From Stutzerimonas stutzeri (lineage in GTDB: Bacteria > Pseudomonadota > Gammaproteobacteria > Pseudomonadales > Pseudomonadaceae): a stretch of 64,000 nt of DNA. The translations under genes were made by a program, and so were the position numbers. Where the stretch lies: the NCBI RefSeq assembly GCF_002890915.1, contig NZ_POUT01000002.1, positions 62,001-126,000 of the forward strand. The letters are read 5' to 3'. The number at the start of each line of letters is the position of its first letter. The first letter of the stretch is position 1. Below are positions 63,329 through 64,000 of this stretch, piece by piece. The notes beneath the pieces were generated by a model. The model made no database searches and had not been told where the DNA came from. It saw only the letters and a program-made list of their open reading frames with translations.

Positions 63329-64000
63329 ATGCCTGTTTCATTCGTCCATCTCCGTCTGCACACCGAGTACTCGCTGGTCGATGGGCTGGTGCGGGTCAAG
63401 CCGCTGATCAAGGCGGTGGCGGCGGGCGGGATGCCGGCGGTGGCGGTGACCGACATGAGCAACATGTGCTCGCTGGTGAAGTTCTACAAGGCGGCGCAGG
63501 GGGCCGGGATCAAGCCGATCTGCGGCGCCGATATCTGGCTGGCCGGCTGCGACGAGGACGGTCCGCTCAGCCGCCTGACCCTGCTGGCGATGAATGCCAC
63601 GGGCTACCGCAACCTCACCGAACTGGTTTCCCGCGGTTGGACCGAAGGCCAGCGCAATGACCTGGTGATCATCGAGCGCGACTGGGTGAAGCAGGCCGCC
63701 GAAGGGCTGATCGCCCTGTCCGGCGCCAAGGAAGGGGAGATCGGCCAGGCGCTGCTCAACGGCGACGAAGCCCTGGCCGACGTCCGTCTGGCCGAATGGC
63801 GGGAAGTGTTTCCGGATCGCTTCTATCTCGAGGTGCAACGCACCAGCCGGGTCCACGACGAGGAGCATCTGCACGCCGCGGTCGCCCTCGCCGCGCGCAG
63901 CGGCACGCCACTGGTGGCGACCAACGACGTGCGCTTCCTCAAGCAGGAGGATTTCGAGGCCCACGAGACGCGCGTGTGCATCGGCGAGGGGCGCACCCTG
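63329..64000 (+). CDS. dnaE: DNA polymerase III alpha subunit, 3' truncated by the window
   Basis: The first 224 codons of the replicative polymerase. MPVSFVHLRLHTEYSLVDGL starts the PHP domain (residues 1-about 220), with HLRLHTEYS as the first metal-like motif. The rest, including the polymerase core, lies outside. ATG 63329 follows CAGGGG. It is 107 bases after rnhB, where an own promoter may lie; nothing else is visible in that gap. Confidence 0.96.
   Translation, partial: MPVSFVHLRLHTEYSLVDGLVRVKPLIKAVAAGGMPAVAVTDMSNMCSLVKFYKAAQGAGIKPICGADIWLAGCDEDGPLSRLTLLAMNATGYRNLTELVSRGWTEGQRNDLVIIERDWVKQAAEGLIALSGAKEGEIGQALLNGDEALADVRLAEWREVFPDRFYLEVQRTSRVHDEEHLHAAVALAARSGTPLVATNDVRFLKQEDFEAHETRVCIGEGRTL

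Overview
The window is GC-rich gammaproteobacterial chromosome, almost certainly from Pseudomonas sensu lato. Supporting evidence is AmiE and the amidase-operon ATPase AmiB, the finR/fpr pair, an ErdR-type regulator, the gene order rpsB-tsf-pyrH-frr-uppS-cdsA-dxr-rseP-bamA-skp-lpxD-fabZ-lpxA-lpxB-rnhB-dnaE, and several pseudomonad REP-type intergenic hairpins. I see no rRNA, tRNA, CRISPR array, prophage or insertion sequence. The species cannot be fixed from the sequence alone.

Layout. (1) 1-8750: an amide utilisation cluster. It encodes a five-part ABC importer of the urea/short-chain amide type (binding protein truncated by the window edge), formamidase FmdA, zinc-ribbon protein FmdB, aliphatic amidase AmiE and the ClpB-like ATPase AmiB. 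Its gaps are full of repeated hairpins. (2) 8853-13003: a YihY membrane protein, then three overlapping genes (GT4 glycosyltransferase, DUF2334 deacetylase-like protein, flippase-like membrane protein) that look like an uncharacterised envelope glycolipid pathway, then a CsbD protein. (3) 13079-19860: fdxA and mutS on the minus strand, an acyltransferase, cinA/pncC, and recA-recX behind a LexA box. (4) 20076-25693: LOG-family protein and beta-CASP metallo-beta-lactamase protein, divergent from a phosphoketolase-family enzyme across an Anr/FNR-like site, then a small secreted protein. (5) 25881-30235: DTW-domain tRNA enzyme, EamA transporter, ErdR-like response regulator, FinR and Fpr.

(6) 30291-38640: YchJ, a degenerate methyltransferase-like protein, two OmpA-like lipoproteins, a CopD-like membrane protein, DinG behind a second LexA box, an EstB-type serine hydrolase, PdxH, a small membrane protein and a glycine-zipper lipoprotein. 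(7) 38857-44565: a six-gene Mrp/Sha cation/proton antiporter operon with fused MrpA-MrpB. (8) 44595-64000: glnD and map on the minus strand, then the long conserved translation, isoprenoid, envelope-assembly and lipid A operon series, ending in a truncated dnaE.

The genes join into a few functional units. They are nitrogen scavenging from amides (importer, two hydrolases, and GlnD as the nitrogen sensor elsewhere in the window), an SOS/repair set (recA, recX, dinG, mutS), a likely low-oxygen set around the phosphoketolase-family gene, a redox set (finR-fpr, fdxA) and envelope biogenesis. The strongest leads are the overlapping glycosyltransferase/deacetylase/flippase trio, the hybrid amide cluster that keeps AmiB but has no AmiC/AmiR/AmiS beside it, the divergent phosphoketolase with its symmetrically placed Anr-like site, and a 7-bp tandem repeat running into the rpsB promoter.
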